Below, one piece after another: positions 27,708-36,705 of a stretch of DNA of 64,000 nt (its first letter is position 1; each line of letters opens with the position of its first letter). A program made the position numbers and the translations under genes. Below the pieces are notes generated by a model. It did no database searches and had not been told where the DNA came from. It saw only the letters and a list, made by a program, of their open reading frames with translations. This stretch comes from Paracoccaceae bacterium (GTDB lineage Bacteria; Pseudomonadota; Alphaproteobacteria; Rhodobacterales; Rhodobacteraceae). The stretch is taken from assembly GCA_024742405.1 (NCBI GenBank), contig JANSYP010000004.1, forward strand, positions 310,001 to 374,000. Direction: 5' to 3'.

Positions 27708-29453
27708 ATGGACGTCAAAGTACCCGATATCGGTGATTTCACCGACGTACCCGTGATCTCGATCCTCGTCGCCGTTGGCGACGAGGTGGCCGCAGAAGAC
27801 CCTTTGATCGAGCTGGAAAGCGACAAGGCCACGATGGAAGTGCCGAGCCCCGCCGCGGGCAAGGTCACCGCCATCACTGTCAAGGAAGGCGACTCGGTTT
27901 CCGAAGGCTCGGTGATCCTGTCCCTTGAGGCCGCTGCGGACGCGGACGATGGGGCCGTTGAGACCCCGGCGCCCGCGGCTGCGCCGGCGGCACCAGCCGC
28001 CGTCGCAGCCAGTGGCACCGCAACCGGTCCCGGCGATATCCATGCCGAGGTGGTCGTTCTGGGCTCCGGCCCCGGCGGCTACACGGCGGCCTTCCGCGCC
28101 GCGGATCTGGGCAAACAGACCGTGCTGATCGAGAAATACTCGACACTGGGCGGCGTCTGCCTGAATGTCGGCTGCATCCCGTCCAAGGCGCTCTTGCATG
28201 TCGCCAAGGTGATCACCGAGGCCGAAGAAATGGCCGGTCACGGGATCAGTTTCGGCAAGCCCAAGATCGACCTCGACGGGTTGCGCGACTGGAAGAACAG
28301 CGTCGTCGGTCAGCTTACGGGCGGACTGACGGGGCTCGCCAAGGGCCGCAAGGTCCAGACCTTGGAAGGCTACGGCAAGTTCACCGGACCCAACATGATC
28401 GAGGTGGAGACCGCCGACGGCACCAAGACCGTGAGCTTCGACCAGTGCATCATCGCGGCGGGGTCGGAACCTGTGGAGCTGCCCTTCCTGCCCCATGACG
28501 ACCCGCGCGTGATCGACTCAACCGGCGCGCTCGAACTGGCCGATATTCCCAAACGGATGCTGATCCTCGGCGGCGGCATCATCGGATTGGAGATGGCCTG
28601 CGTCTATGACGCGCTCGGCGCCAAGATCTCGGTCGTCGAATTCATGGATCAGCTCATGCCCGGCGCCGACAAGGATATCGTCAAGCCGCTCCACAAGCGC
28701 ATCGAGGGCCGCTACGAGAACATCTGGCTCAAGACCAAAGTGACGGCAATGGAAGCCCAAAAGAAGGGACTCAAGGTCACTTTCGAGAAAGAGGGCGGCG
28801 AAACCTTCACGGACACGTTCGACAAGGTCCTGGTTGCCGTGGGCCGCAAGCCCAACGGAAAGCTGATCGATGCCGAGAAGGCGGGCGTCGCGGTCGATGA
28901 GCGCGGCTTCATCGCCGTGGACAGCCAGCAGCGCACCGGGCAGGCTCATATCTATGCCATCGGCGATGTGGTCGGCCAGCCGATGCTGGCACACAAGGCC
29001 GTGCATGAGGGCAAGGTCGCGGCCGAGGCCGCCGCCGGGCAGAACCGCCATTTCGATGCGCGGATCATCCCCTCGGTCGCCTATACCGATCCGGAGGTCG
29101 CCTGGGCCGGCGTGACGGAAACCGAAGCCAAGGCCAAGGGCATCAAGATCGGCAAGGGCGTCTTCCCCTGGGCCGCCTCGGGCCGCTCGCTCAGCAACGG
29201 GCGCAGCGAAGGGATCACCAAGGTCATCTTCGATCCCGACGACGACCGAGTGATCGGCGCGGCCATTGTCGGCACCAATGCGGGCGATCTGATCTCGGAA
29301 GTGGCGCTCGCCATCGAGATGGGGGCGGACGCCGTGGATCTGGGCCACACGATCCACCCGCACCCGACCCTGTCTGAGACGGTGAACTTCGCCGCCGAAA
29401 TGTTCGAGGGCACCATTACCGACCTGATGCCGCCGAAGAAAAAGAAAGCCTAG
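27708..29453 (+). CDS. lpdA: dihydrolipoamide dehydrogenase (E3) with N-terminal lipoyl domain
   Basis: E3 reoxidises dihydrolipoamide with NAD+. The 581-residue product is a fusion: a lipoyl domain (residues about 1-75, lysine again in ELESDKATMEVPS), an Ala/Pro linker (about 85-105), then full-length E3 with the FAD motif GSGPGGYTAAFRAADLG, redox cysteines in GGVCLNVGCIPSKALLH, NAD motif GGGIIGLEMA and the C-terminal HPHPTLSE base. The lipoyl domain is about 80% identical to that of the adjacent E2 by hand alignment. The start lies 12 bases after aceF, with AAGGAGA before the ATG. Confidence 0.95.
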   Translation: MDVKVPDIGDFTDVPVISILVAVGDEVAAEDPLIELESDKATMEVPSPAAGKVTAITVKEGDSVSEGSVILSLEAAADADDGAVETPAPAAAPAAPAAVAASGTATGPGDIHAEVVVLGSGPGGYTAAFRAADLGKQTVLIEKYSTLGGVCLNVGCIPSKALLHVAKVITEAEEMAGHGISFGKPKIDLDGLRDWKNSVVGQLTGGLTGLAKGRKVQTLEGYGKFTGPNMIEVETADGTKTVSFDQCIIAAGSEPVELPFLPHDDPRVIDSTGALELADIPKRMLILGGGIIGLEMACVYDALGAKISVVEFMDQLMPGADKDIVKPLHKRIEGRYENIWLKTKVTAMEAQKKGLKVTFEKEGGETFTDTFDKVLVAVGRKPNGKLIDAEKAGVAVDERGFIAVDSQQRTGQAHIYAIGDVVGQPMLAHKAVHEGKVAAEAAAGQNRHFDARIIPSVAYTDPEVAWAGVTETEAKAKGIKIGKGVFPWAASGRSLSNGRSEGITKVIFDPDDDRVIGAAIVGTNAGDLISEVALAIEMGADAVDLGHTIHPHPTLSETVNFAAEMFEGTITDLMPPKKKKA

Positions 29454-29465
29454 AAATCAGATTGC

Positions 29466-29491
29466 CCGGGCCGGTGTACGCGCCGGCCCGG
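29466..29491. terminator. strong hairpin between lpdA and the convergent sugar dehydrogenase gene
   Basis: CCGGGCCGG (29466-29474) and CCGGCCCGG (29483-29491) form a perfect 9-bp stem with an eight-base loop. There is no T-run on either side, so it may act as a barrier or rho-assisted end for both convergent genes. Confidence 0.5.
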
Positions 29492-29497
29492 CGCATT

Positions 29498-30793
29498 CTA
29501 AGCGGCTGTGACCCGCCAGATCACGTCGCCCACATCGTCGGCCACCAGCAGCGATCCATCCGGTCCGATGCTCACGCCGACCGGCCGCCCGTAGGAGACT
29601 TTCTCGTCGGGCGCGAGGAAGCCCCAAAGAATGTCACGCATCGGCCCGGCGGGTTTCCCGTTCTCGAAGGGCACGAACACCACCTTGTAGCCGCTCAGAT
29701 TGCTGCGGTTCCACGAGCCATGCTGGCCGATCACCATCCCGTCCGAAAAACCCGGCAGCGTTCCCGCCGGCATCCAGCAGAGGCCGAGCGACGCGGTGTG
29801 CCCGCCGAGCGCATAGTCCGGCTTGATCGCGCTGGCCACGAGGGCGGCATCCTGCGGCACCCGGTCATCGACGATCTGGCCCCAATAGCAGTAGGGCCAG
29901 CCATAGAAGCCGCCCTCCTGCACCGAGGTGAGATAGTCGGGAGGCGTCTCATCGCCCAGCCCATCGCGTTCGTTGACCACCGTCCAGAGCGCCTCGGTCG
30001 TGGGCTCCCAGGCGAGGCCCACCGGGTTGCGCAGCCCGCCGGCAAATATCCGGCTGTCGCCGCTTGCAAGATCCACCTCGTAGATCGCCGCGCGGCCCTC
30101 TTCCGCCGCCATGCCCTTGTCGCCGATATTGCTCAGCGAGCCGACACCGACATAGAGCCTTGTGCCCTCGGGGTTGGACAGCAGGCTGCGCGTCCAATGC
30201 CCTGCGGGTTTGAATTCCACCAGCCTCGTGCCCTCGCCGGTGATCTCGTTCGCGCCCTCGGCGTAAGGGTAGGCCACCAGCCCGTCGGTCACGCCGACAT
30301 AGAAGGTGCCGTCGAGCATGGCCATGCCGAACGGGTGATTGAGCCTCTCCATGAAGGTGTGGCGCTCTTCCGCCACGCCATCGCCATCCCTGTCGCGCAG
30401 CAGCGTGATGCGGTTCGGACTGTCGCCGATAGCCGCCGCCCGCTTCATCGTGCTGTACATCGCATAATCGAAGGGTGTCTCGATGCGCCCGCCGGGCACG
30501 CCGAGGGCCTCGGAGGTCAGTACATCGCCGTTGGGCAGCACATGGATCCAGCGCGGATGTTTCAGCCCCGCGGCGAAGGCGTTCACCTTCAGCCCTTCGG
30601 CGGCGACCGGCATATGCCCTTCTGGCCAGCCCTTCGCGGTGGGCATCTTCAGGGTCATGATGCCTTGCGCCTTGGCCTCGGGCACCTCGGGCGCCGTGCC
30701 CACGGCGGGGGCCTCGGGGGTTTTGCCCCAACGGCGCATCAGGATCATCGCCGCGCCGATCATGGCGACGATCCGCGCAAAGATTGCGGACAT
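29498..30793 (-). CDS. PQQ-dependent sugar dehydrogenase family, L-sorbosone dehydrogenase-like
   Basis: The 431-residue product has an N-terminal hydrophobic segment (MSAIFARIVAMIGAAMILMR) that probably anchors or exports it, then a six-bladed beta-propeller of the soluble glucose/sorbosone dehydrogenase family: LKHPRWIHVLPNGDVLTSEA, GLRNPVGLAWEP, YGWPYCYWGQ and LGLCWMPAGTLPGFSDGMV, ending with SIGPDGSLLVADDVGDVIWR. Members oxidise aldoses or related sugars in the periplasm and pass electrons to the respiratory chain through PQQ. The exact substrate and true PQQ use are inferred from family. Its neighbours do not define a pathway. Confidence 0.82.
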   Translation of the reverse strand: MSAIFARIVAMIGAAMILMRRWGKTPEAPAVGTAPEVPEAKAQGIMTLKMPTAKGWPEGHMPVAAEGLKVNAFAAGLKHPRWIHVLPNGDVLTSEALGVPGGRIETPFDYAMYSTMKRAAAIGDSPNRITLLRDRDGDGVAEERHTFMERLNHPFGMAMLDGTFYVGVTDGLVAYPYAEGANEITGEGTRLVEFKPAGHWTRSLLSNPEGTRLYVGVGSLSNIGDKGMAAEEGRAAIYEVDLASGDSRIFAGGLRNPVGLAWEPTTEALWTVVNERDGLGDETPPDYLTSVQEGGFYGWPYCYWGQIVDDRVPQDAALVASAIKPDYALGGHTASLGLCWMPAGTLPGFSDGMVIGQHGSWNRSNLSGYKVVFVPFENGKPAGPMRDILWGFLAPDEKVSYGRPVGVSIGPDGSLLVADDVGDVIWRVTAA

Positions 30794-30882
30794 GTCTTGC
30801 TCCCACCCTAGAGATTTGCGCGGACAATACCTGTTCCGCGCGTCGGGTATAGGTGCAAACGCCCGGCGCGCGGGGCGCCTAT

Positions 30883-32001
30883 CTACACCCGTTCGACAAG
30901 CGCCGAGCCAACGGAGTAGCCCGCACCAAAGGAACAGATCAGCCCCATCGCCCCGGGGGCGAGATCGTCCGAATGCTGGGCAAAGGCGATGATAGAGCCC
31001 GCCGAGGAGGTGTTGGCATAGTCCTTGAGGATATTGGGTTGCTCCTCGGGCGCGGGCGTCCGGCCCATCACCTTGCGGCCGATATAGTCGTTCATCGTCT
31101 GGTTCGCCTGGTGCAGCCAGAGCCGCTTGAGGCTATCGGCTGCGACGCCCTCGCTCTCCAGATGGTTCTGGATATGGGCGCTGACCATCGGCAGCACTTC
31201 CTTGAAGACCTTGCGCCCGTTCTGGACGAACTGCATGTCGCGCCGGTCCTCCATCTGGTCATGGGTGCGGCGCAGGAACCCGTCATTATTGCGGATATTG
31301 TTGGAAAACTGCGTCGCGCAGCGGGTGGATTGCAGCCTGAAGTAAGGCGCCGCGGCCTGATCGGCGTCTTCCAGCACCACCGCCGTCGCCACATCGCCGA
31401 AGATGAAATGGCAGTCCCGGTCGCGCCATTCCAGATGCGCCGAACAGATCTCGGGGTTCACGACCAGCGCCCGCCGCACGCTGCCTGTTCGGATCATGTC
31501 GGCCGCCGCCTGAATTCCGAAGGTTGCCGAGGAGCAGGCGACATTCATGTCGAAGGCAAACCCGCCTGCGCCGAGGAGCTGCTGGATCTCGACGGCGATT
31601 GCGGGATAGGCGCGTTCATGGTTCGACGCGGCGCAGAGCACGCAATCGATATCGCCGCCTTCCAGCCCCGCCATCGCCAGCGCCTCGCCCGCGGCGGACA
31701 AGGCCATCTCGGCCATGATGCTCGGCTGGTCATCGGGTCGTGGCACGAGACGCGGAAACATCCGGTCGGGATCGAGCACCCCGGTCTTGTCCATGACATA
31801 GCGCTGTTCGATGCCCGAGGCCGAGGTGATGAACTCCGTCGAGGACGGTGCCTTGGCGGCGATGGTCCCGGCCGCGATCTCTTCGGCATGGGCGGCATTG
31901 AACCGCTCCGCATAGGCATTGAAGGTGGCGACGAGCTCGTCATTTGTCACGATTTGCTGCGGCGTGAACACTCCGCAGCCGCTTATCACCACGTTTTTCA
32001 T
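30883..32001 (-). CDS. beta-ketoacyl-ACP synthase III-like protein
   Basis: The 372-residue product has the thiolase fold of KAS III with the complete triad: Cys in DMNVACSSATFG, His in WLHQANQTMND and Asn in YANTSSAGSII. It starts MKNVVISGCGVFTPQQIVTN and is about 55 residues longer than housekeeping FabH (about 317), with an insertion near residues 25-60. This points to a specialised condensing enzyme for another acyl primer or lipid product. GGAGG five bases before the ATG at 32001 decides the start. It is downstream of the metallo-hydrolase gene on the same strand, 78 bases away, so co-transcription is possible. Confidence 0.83.
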   Translation of the reverse strand: MKNVVISGCGVFTPQQIVTNDELVATFNAYAERFNAAHAEEIAAGTIAAKAPSSTEFITSASGIEQRYVMDKTGVLDPDRMFPRLVPRPDDQPSIMAEMALSAAGEALAMAGLEGGDIDCVLCAASNHERAYPAIAVEIQQLLGAGGFAFDMNVACSSATFGIQAAADMIRTGSVRRALVVNPEICSAHLEWRDRDCHFIFGDVATAVVLEDADQAAAPYFRLQSTRCATQFSNNIRNNDGFLRRTHDQMEDRRDMQFVQNGRKVFKEVLPMVSAHIQNHLESEGVAADSLKRLWLHQANQTMNDYIGRKVMGRTPAPEEQPNILKDYANTSSAGSIIAFAQHSDDLAPGAMGLICSFGAGYSVGSALVERV

Positions 32002-32079
32002 CTGCCGCCTCCCGTTGCGGCGCAACCTTGGGCGGGCGGCGCCCGACTGTCCAGTGCGCCGCCGCGTTGCGGGGTGGGT

Positions 32080-32769
32080 TCAGAGGCTGATCGGCTCCAT
32101 CACCGCCGGTTCGATCACATCGACGTCGGGCAGGCCCGCGATCAGCGTTTCGGCCGACTGCTCCAGGATCGGGAAGGTCTTGTAGTGGCAGGGGATCACC
32201 GTCTTGAAGGTGAAGAACCGCTTGGCCGCATAGGCCGCTCGCGCCATGTCCATGGTGAAATGCCCGCCCGCGCAGAGGATGCCGATCTCGGGGCGGTGAA
32301 GCTCCTGGATCAGCTCCATGTCCATCATCACGTCTGTGTCGCCGCTGACATAGATCGTGCGTCCGTCATGGCTGATGACAAAGCCCGCCTCGCTGCCCGT
32401 GTACATCGGGCCGTGGTCCGTGACGATGGCGGAGGAGTGCACCGCGTTGACCATGGTGACCGCCACATCGCCCAGCATGACCGTGCCGCCCTTGTTGAAG
32501 CCGACAACCTGGATGCCCTCGGACGCTTCCCAGTAGCTCATGATGTCGAACATGCCGACCAGCGGCACATCGCATTCCTTCGTCAGCCCCACCACGTCGC
32601 CGGCATGGTCGAAATGGCCATGGGTCAGCAGGATATGGGTCGCACCGGCGATCGCCTCGGCCCTTTTGCCTTCCGGGAAGAGCGGATTTGTCAGCCAGGG
32701 GTCCAGCAACAGAACCTGATTGCCTATTTCGATGCGAAATCCCGAATGTCCGAACCATGTTATTTTCAT
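32080..32769 (-). CDS. metallo-beta-lactamase-fold hydrolase, UPF0173 type
   Basis: The 229-residue product has the metal-binding motif THGHFDHAGD near residues 50-59 (HxHxDH), further ligands in AVHSSA, VSGDTDV and CHYKTF, and the family opening MKITWFGHSGFRIEIGNQVL, with the GHS motif of the UPF0173 group. It is cytoplasmic by lack of a signal. The substrate of this group is not established. It begins 51 bases from the divergent ceramidase-like gene and precedes the KAS III-like gene on the same strand. Confidence 0.85.
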   Translation of the reverse strand: MKITWFGHSGFRIEIGNQVLLLDPWLTNPLFPEGKRAEAIAGATHILLTHGHFDHAGDVVGLTKECDVPLVGMFDIMSYWEASEGIQVVGFNKGGTVMLGDVAVTMVNAVHSSAIVTDHGPMYTGSEAGFVISHDGRTIYVSGDTDVMMDMELIQELHRPEIGILCAGGHFTMDMARAAYAAKRFFTFKTVIPCHYKTFPILEQSAETLIAGLPDVDVIEPAVMEPISL

Positions 32770-32820
32770 GTGTCACTCCCTAGGTGAATCCAGTGGCAGG
32801 GTAGTAGGGGCAAAGGCCAA

Positions 32821-33480
32821 ATGGAACTCACGCAATATATCGACGGCTACTGCGAGCGGACCGATTTCACGTATTGGGCGGAGCCCGTGAACGCGGTGAC
32901 GAACGCGGCTTTCTTGATTGCCGCCCTGATCATGTGGCGCCGGACTGCCGGCCTGCCGCTCGGGCGCGCGCTGTGCGTCGTACTGGGGATGATCGGGGTC
33001 GGAAGCTACCTCTTTCACACCCATGCGCAGGTCTGGTCGGCCATTGCCGACACAACGCCGATCGCCGCGTTCATCCTGCTCTATGTCTATGTCGCGAACA
33101 GGCATTTCCTCGAGTTCCGGACCTTGCCCGCGCTCGGTCTGACGGCGATGTTCATTCCTTACGTGCTGGTGACCTACCCGGTGTTTTCGCGTCTGCCGTT
33201 CTTCGAGGTTTCGGCGGGCTATTGGCCGGTGCCGTTGTTGATCGCGATCTATGCGGTCCTGCTGCGCAGCCGGGCGCCGGACACCGCCCGCGGACTGGCC
33301 ATCGGCGTGGGTATCCTGGTGCTCTCGCTCACTTTCCGCACCGCGGACATGCCGGTGTGCGAAAGCTTCCCGCTCGGCACTCATTTCCTGTGGCATATCC
33401 TGAATGGGGTCATGCTGGGCTGGATGATCGAGGTCTATGCCCGCCATCGCCGCGGTGTCCGGTCCGAGGCGGTCGCCTGA
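32821..33480 (+). CDS. ceramidase-like membrane hydrolase (CREST superfamily)
   Basis: The 219-residue product has about seven hydrophobic segments and the three motifs of alkaline ceramidases and relatives: DGYCERTDFTYWAEPVNAVT at the N-terminus, GSYLFHTHAQVWSAIADTTP near residues 60-80, and GTHFLWHILNG near 190, supplying the Zn-binding histidines, an aspartate and a serine-type residue. Eukaryotic members cleave the amide of ceramide. In bacteria without sphingolipids the substrate may be an N-acyl amino lipid, such as the ornithine or glutamine lipids of Roseobacters; that is inference. Confidence 0.8.
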   Translation: MELTQYIDGYCERTDFTYWAEPVNAVTNAAFLIAALIMWRRTAGLPLGRALCVVLGMIGVGSYLFHTHAQVWSAIADTTPIAAFILLYVYVANRHFLEFRTLPALGLTAMFIPYVLVTYPVFSRLPFFEVSAGYWPVPLLIAIYAVLLRSRAPDTARGLAIGVGILVLSLTFRTADMPVCESFPLGTHFLWHILNGVMLGWMIEVYARHRRGVRSEAVA

Positions 33481-33641
33481 AGGGTGGCGCGGCATCCTTC
33501 GCGGTCCTGGCTCGGGCGGGTGTTCGAAAACGGTCCGGAAAACGCGATTGGCGGCGCGAAGCCGGGGCGCCGGCACAACCCGTGATCTGCGACCGGTGCG
33601 AAAGGCGGGGGCCGCCTCTCGCGCAATTCCCTTTGCCCGGG

Positions 33642-34691
33642 TTACTGCGGTAGGACCTCGGCGGTCGGCCGCGGCGTGCTGCCGGTTTCCGGGGGCAGCA
33701 ACGGGTACTCAATGCTCGGCAGGTCGCCGGTCAGGCTGTCGAGGAACGCGACGATCTGATCGGCGGCTTCATCGGAGATCTCTTCGCCGAGCTGGCTTTC
33801 CGCCATGATCTGCACCGCGACTTTGAGGTCCCAGACCTTGCCGGAGTGAAAATAGGGGGCCGTGACCGAGATGTTGCGCAGTGGCGAGGCGCGGAACACA
33901 TACTCGTCGTCGATCGTTTCGGTGACGGCAAACCGTCCCTTGTCGCCCTCCGGCAGGATCTCCGCCCCAGGCTTTTCGATCAGACCGAACGGATAGTAGC
34001 CATGACCGCCGACATTGACGCCCGAATGGCAGGCGGCACAGCCGAGATCTATGAACTGCTCAAGTCCGGCGATTTGCTGCTCGCTCATGGCGTTGTCGTC
34101 GCCGTTTAACCACGTGTCGAAGGGCGCGGGTGTGATCAGCGTAGCCTCGAACGCCTCGATCGCCTTGGCGAAATTGTCGAATGTGACCGGATCGTCCTCG
34201 CCCTCGAAGGCTTCGGCAAACCATTCTTCATATTGCGGCATGGACTTCAGGGTGGCGACCACATTTTCGGGGGTGTTGGCCATTTCCACACCGGCCTGTA
34301 CCGGGCCCTTGGCCTGCTCGGCCAGATCGGCGGCACGGCCATCCCAGAACTGCGCTTCATTGAAGACCGAGTTGAGCACCGTCGGCGAATTGCGCGGACC
34401 CTTTTGCCAGCCATGCCCGATCGACGTCTCCAGGTTGTCATCGCCCCCGGTCGCCAGATTATGGCACGAGTTGCAAGAGAACACGCCTGAGGCAGACATC
34501 CGCGGATCGAAAAACAGCGCCTTGCCCAACGCGATCTTCGCGTCGGTGATGGGATTGTCATTCAATGAGGGAATGGTGGAGGGCAGGGGCGTGAACATGT
34601 CCAGGGCAATGTCCCGGAGTTCGCTTGCCAGAGTGGTGTGCGCTGCTGTGATCAGCAGGGCGCTCGTCAGCGCCAGCTTGCATGGCATCAT
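33642..34691 (-). CDS. ccp: di-haem cytochrome c peroxidase
   Basis: Periplasmic enzyme that reduces hydrogen peroxide with electrons from cytochrome c. The 349-residue product has a signal peptide (cleavage after TLAS near 23) and two haem c motifs, CNSCH (73-77) and CAACH (218-222), plus the GHGWQKGPRNSPTVLN and GPVQAGVEM segments typical of the MauG/CcpA family. No tyrosine-tryptophylquinone maturase context is present, so a peroxidase is preferred over MauG. An FNR-type box lies 59-73 bases upstream of its start, matching low-oxygen induction known for such peroxidases. Confidence 0.88.
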   Translation of the reverse strand: MMPCKLALTSALLITAAHTTLASELRDIALDMFTPLPSTIPSLNDNPITDAKIALGKALFFDPRMSASGVFSCNSCHNLATGGDDNLETSIGHGWQKGPRNSPTVLNSVFNEAQFWDGRAADLAEQAKGPVQAGVEMANTPENVVATLKSMPQYEEWFAEAFEGEDDPVTFDNFAKAIEAFEATLITPAPFDTWLNGDDNAMSEQQIAGLEQFIDLGCAACHSGVNVGGHGYYPFGLIEKPGAEILPEGDKGRFAVTETIDDEYVFRASPLRNISVTAPYFHSGKVWDLKVAVQIMAESQLGEEISDEAADQIVAFLDSLTGDLPSIEYPLLPPETGSTPRPTAEVLPQ

Positions 34692-34750
34692 TTCATTCTC
34701 CCGATGTGTGTGTGCGGCCAGATCCTAGAAAACGGGGTGCTCACGCAGCT

Positions 34751-34764
34751 TTGATTTATATCAA
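34751..34764 (-). promoter_or_regulatory. FNR/FnrL box upstream of cytochrome c peroxidase
   Basis: TTGATTTATATCAA matches the FNR-family consensus TTGAT-N4-ATCAA in all ten defined positions. It lies 59-73 bases before the ccp ATG, so activation from about -41.5 would place transcription start near 34716. It is also in the intergenic space before gatC, on the far side. Confidence 0.85.
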
Positions 34765-34927
34765 TTCTAAGTCGCATGTGAGCCGAAAAACGTAGACTGT
34801 TGCACGATACCGCTCGAAATCGGCCGCGCTGGAATGCGCCGCCGCAAGTCCTCGCGTCCAGTTGGTTGCAGGCGCGGGGGTGCGGGGGTAAATCGGCGAC
34901 CATTCTGATCCACGGAGGGGCAGTCTG

Positions 34928-35215
34928 ATGTCCATCGATTCTGAGACTGCCGCCAAGGTGGCCAAGCTCGCGCGGATCCGCGTCGAGGACGACGCACTGC
35001 CTGCGCTCGCGGCGGAGTTCAACACGATCCTGGGTTTCATCGAACAGCTTGGCGAGGTCGATGTAGATGGGGTCGAGCCGATGGTCAGCGTCACGCCGAT
35101 GCGGCTGAAACGGCGCGAGGATGTCGTCACCGATGGGGATATCCAGGCCAAGATCCTGTCGAACGCGCCGGACGCGCGCGAGGGGTTCTTTGCCGTGCCG
35201 AAGGTGGTGGAGTGA
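34928..35215 (+). CDS. gatC: Asp-tRNA(Asn)/Glu-tRNA(Gln) amidotransferase subunit C
   Basis: GatC stabilises the GatAB amidotransferase that converts misacylated Glu-tRNA(Gln) or Asp-tRNA(Asn). The 95-residue product has the short helical pattern [20 protein letters not shown] and [20 protein letters not shown], with [19 protein letters not shown], the standard GatC elements. GGAGGGG precedes the ATG. The stop overlaps gatA by one base. The partner gatB is not in the window. Confidence 0.95.
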   Translation: MSIDSETAAKVAKLARIRVEDDALPALAAEFNTILGFIEQLGEVDVDGVEPMVSVTPMRLKRREDVVTDGDIQAKILSNAPDAREGFFAVPKVVE

Positions 35216-36705
35216 TGGCAGATCTGGGCACCCTGACCATCGCCGAGGCCCGCGACCGTCTGCGCGCGGGCGACCTTACGGCGGCGGATCTGACCGAGAG
35301 CTGTCTCGCGGCCGTCGAGGCGGCGGGCGCACTCAACGCATTTGTCCACCATACGCCTGAGATCGCGCGCGAGCAGGCCGCAGCCGCCGATGCGCGGCTG
35401 CAGGCCGGCGATGCGCCGGATCTCTGCGGCATTCCGCTGGGGATCAAGGATCTCTTCTGCACGCGGGGCGTGGCAAGCCAGGCGGGCTCGCGCATCCTCG
35501 AAGGCTTTTTGCCGGAATACGAGAGCACCGTGACCACCCGGCTCTGGGATCAGGGCGCGGTGATGCTGGGTAAGCTGAACATGGACGAGTTCGCCATGGG
35601 CTCCAGCAACGAAACCTCGACCTATGGCGATGTGGTCAGCCCATGGCGGCGCGGCAACGACGCCACGCCGTTGACACCCGGCGGCTCTTCGGGCGGCTCT
35701 GCGGCCGCGGTGGCGGCGGACCTCTGCCTTGCGGCCACCGGAACAGACACCGGCGGCTCGATCCGCCAGCCCGCGGCCTTTGTCGGGATCGTCGGGCTGA
35801 AGCCGACCTACGGGCGTTGCTCCCGCTGGGGGATCGTGGCTTTTGCCTCGTCGCTCGATCAGGCCGGGCCGATGACCAAGACGGTGCAGGACGCGGCAAT
35901 CATGCTGGGGGCCATGGCCGGTCACGACCCCAAGGACAGCACATCCGCGGATCTGGCGGTGCCGGACTTCGAGGCGGCACTCACCGGCGATGTCCGCGGC
36001 AAGCGCATCGGTCTGCCGCGCGAATACCGCATGGAAGGCATGCCCGAAGAGATCGAGACGCTCTGGCATCAGGGCGCCGAGATGCTGCGTGATGCGGGCG
36101 CCGAAATCGTCGATATCACGCTGCCCCACACGAAATACGCGCTCCCCGCCTATTATGTGATCGCACCGGCGGAGGCGTCCTCGAACCTCGCGCGCTATGA
36201 TGGGGTGCGCTACGGCCACCGGGCGGCGCTCTCTCAGGGCGACGGCGTGACCGAGATGTATGAAAAGACCCGTGCTGAAGGCTTCGGCCACGAGGTCCAG
36301 CGCCGCGTGATGATCGGCACCTATGTGCTCTCGGCGGGGTTCTACGACGCCTACTACAACCGCGCCCGCAAGGTTCGCACGCTCATCAAGCGCGACTTCG
36401 AGACGGTGTTCGCCGACGGGATCGACGCGATCCTGACCCCGGCGACGCCGTCTGCAGCCTTCGGGCTGGGCGAGATGGGCCAAGCCGATCCGGTGCAGAT
36501 GTATCTCAACGACGTTTTCACGGTGACGGTGAACCTGGCCGGGCTGCCCGCGATTTCCGTGCCCGCCGGGCTCGACCGGCAGGGGCTGCCGCTGGGCCTG
36601 CAGCTCATCGGCCGTCCCTGGGAAGAGGCGGATCTGCTGAACGACGCCCATGTTCTGGAGCGGGCGGCGGGCTTTGACGCGAAACCGGCGCGGTGGTGGG
36701 CATGA
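35215..36705 (+). CDS. gatA: Asp-tRNA(Asn)/Glu-tRNA(Gln) amidotransferase subunit A
   Basis: GatA releases ammonia from glutamine for transamidation. The 496-residue amidase-family product has the Ser-cisSer-Lys triad: Lys78 in LGIKDLFC, Ser158 in [14 protein letters not shown] and Ser182 in [13 protein letters not shown]. The rest is colinear with bacterial GatA ([20 protein letters not shown]). The ATG at 35215 shares its first base with the gatC stop; the GTG three bases earlier is an alternative. The stop overlaps the next gene by four bases. Confidence 0.96.
   Translation: MADLGTLTIAEARDRLRAGDLTAADLTESCLAAVEAAGALNAFVHHTPEIAREQAAAADARLQAGDAPDLCGIPLGIKDLFCTRGVASQAGSRILEGFLPEYESTVTTRLWDQGAVMLGKLNMDEFAMGSSNETSTYGDVVSPWRRGNDATPLTPGGSSGGSAAAVAADLCLAATGTDTGGSIRQPAAFVGIVGLKPTYGRCSRWGIVAFASSLDQAGPMTKTVQDAAIMLGAMAGHDPKDSTSADLAVPDFEAALTGDVRGKRIGLPREYRMEGMPEEIETLWHQGAEMLRDAGAEIVDITLPHTKYALPAYYVIAPAEASSNLARYDGVRYGHRAALSQGDGVTEMYEKTRAEGFGHEVQRRVMIGTYVLSAGFYDAYYNRARKVRTLIKRDFETVFADGIDAILTPATPSAAFGLGEMGQADPVQMYLNDVFTVTVNLAGLPAISVPAGLDRQGLPLGLQLIGRPWEEADLLNDAHVLERAAGFDAKPARWWA

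Noticed and set aside
26424-28496. Long minus-strand open frame opposite aceF and lpdA
   Set aside because: Same GC-bias effect; composition is His/Asp/Arg-rich and mirrors the coding strand.
30853-32787. Plus-strand open frame of about 640 codons opposite the KAS III-like and metallo-hydrolase genes
   Set aside because: Both minus-strand genes have complete catalytic motifs and good starts; the plus-strand product shows no domain.
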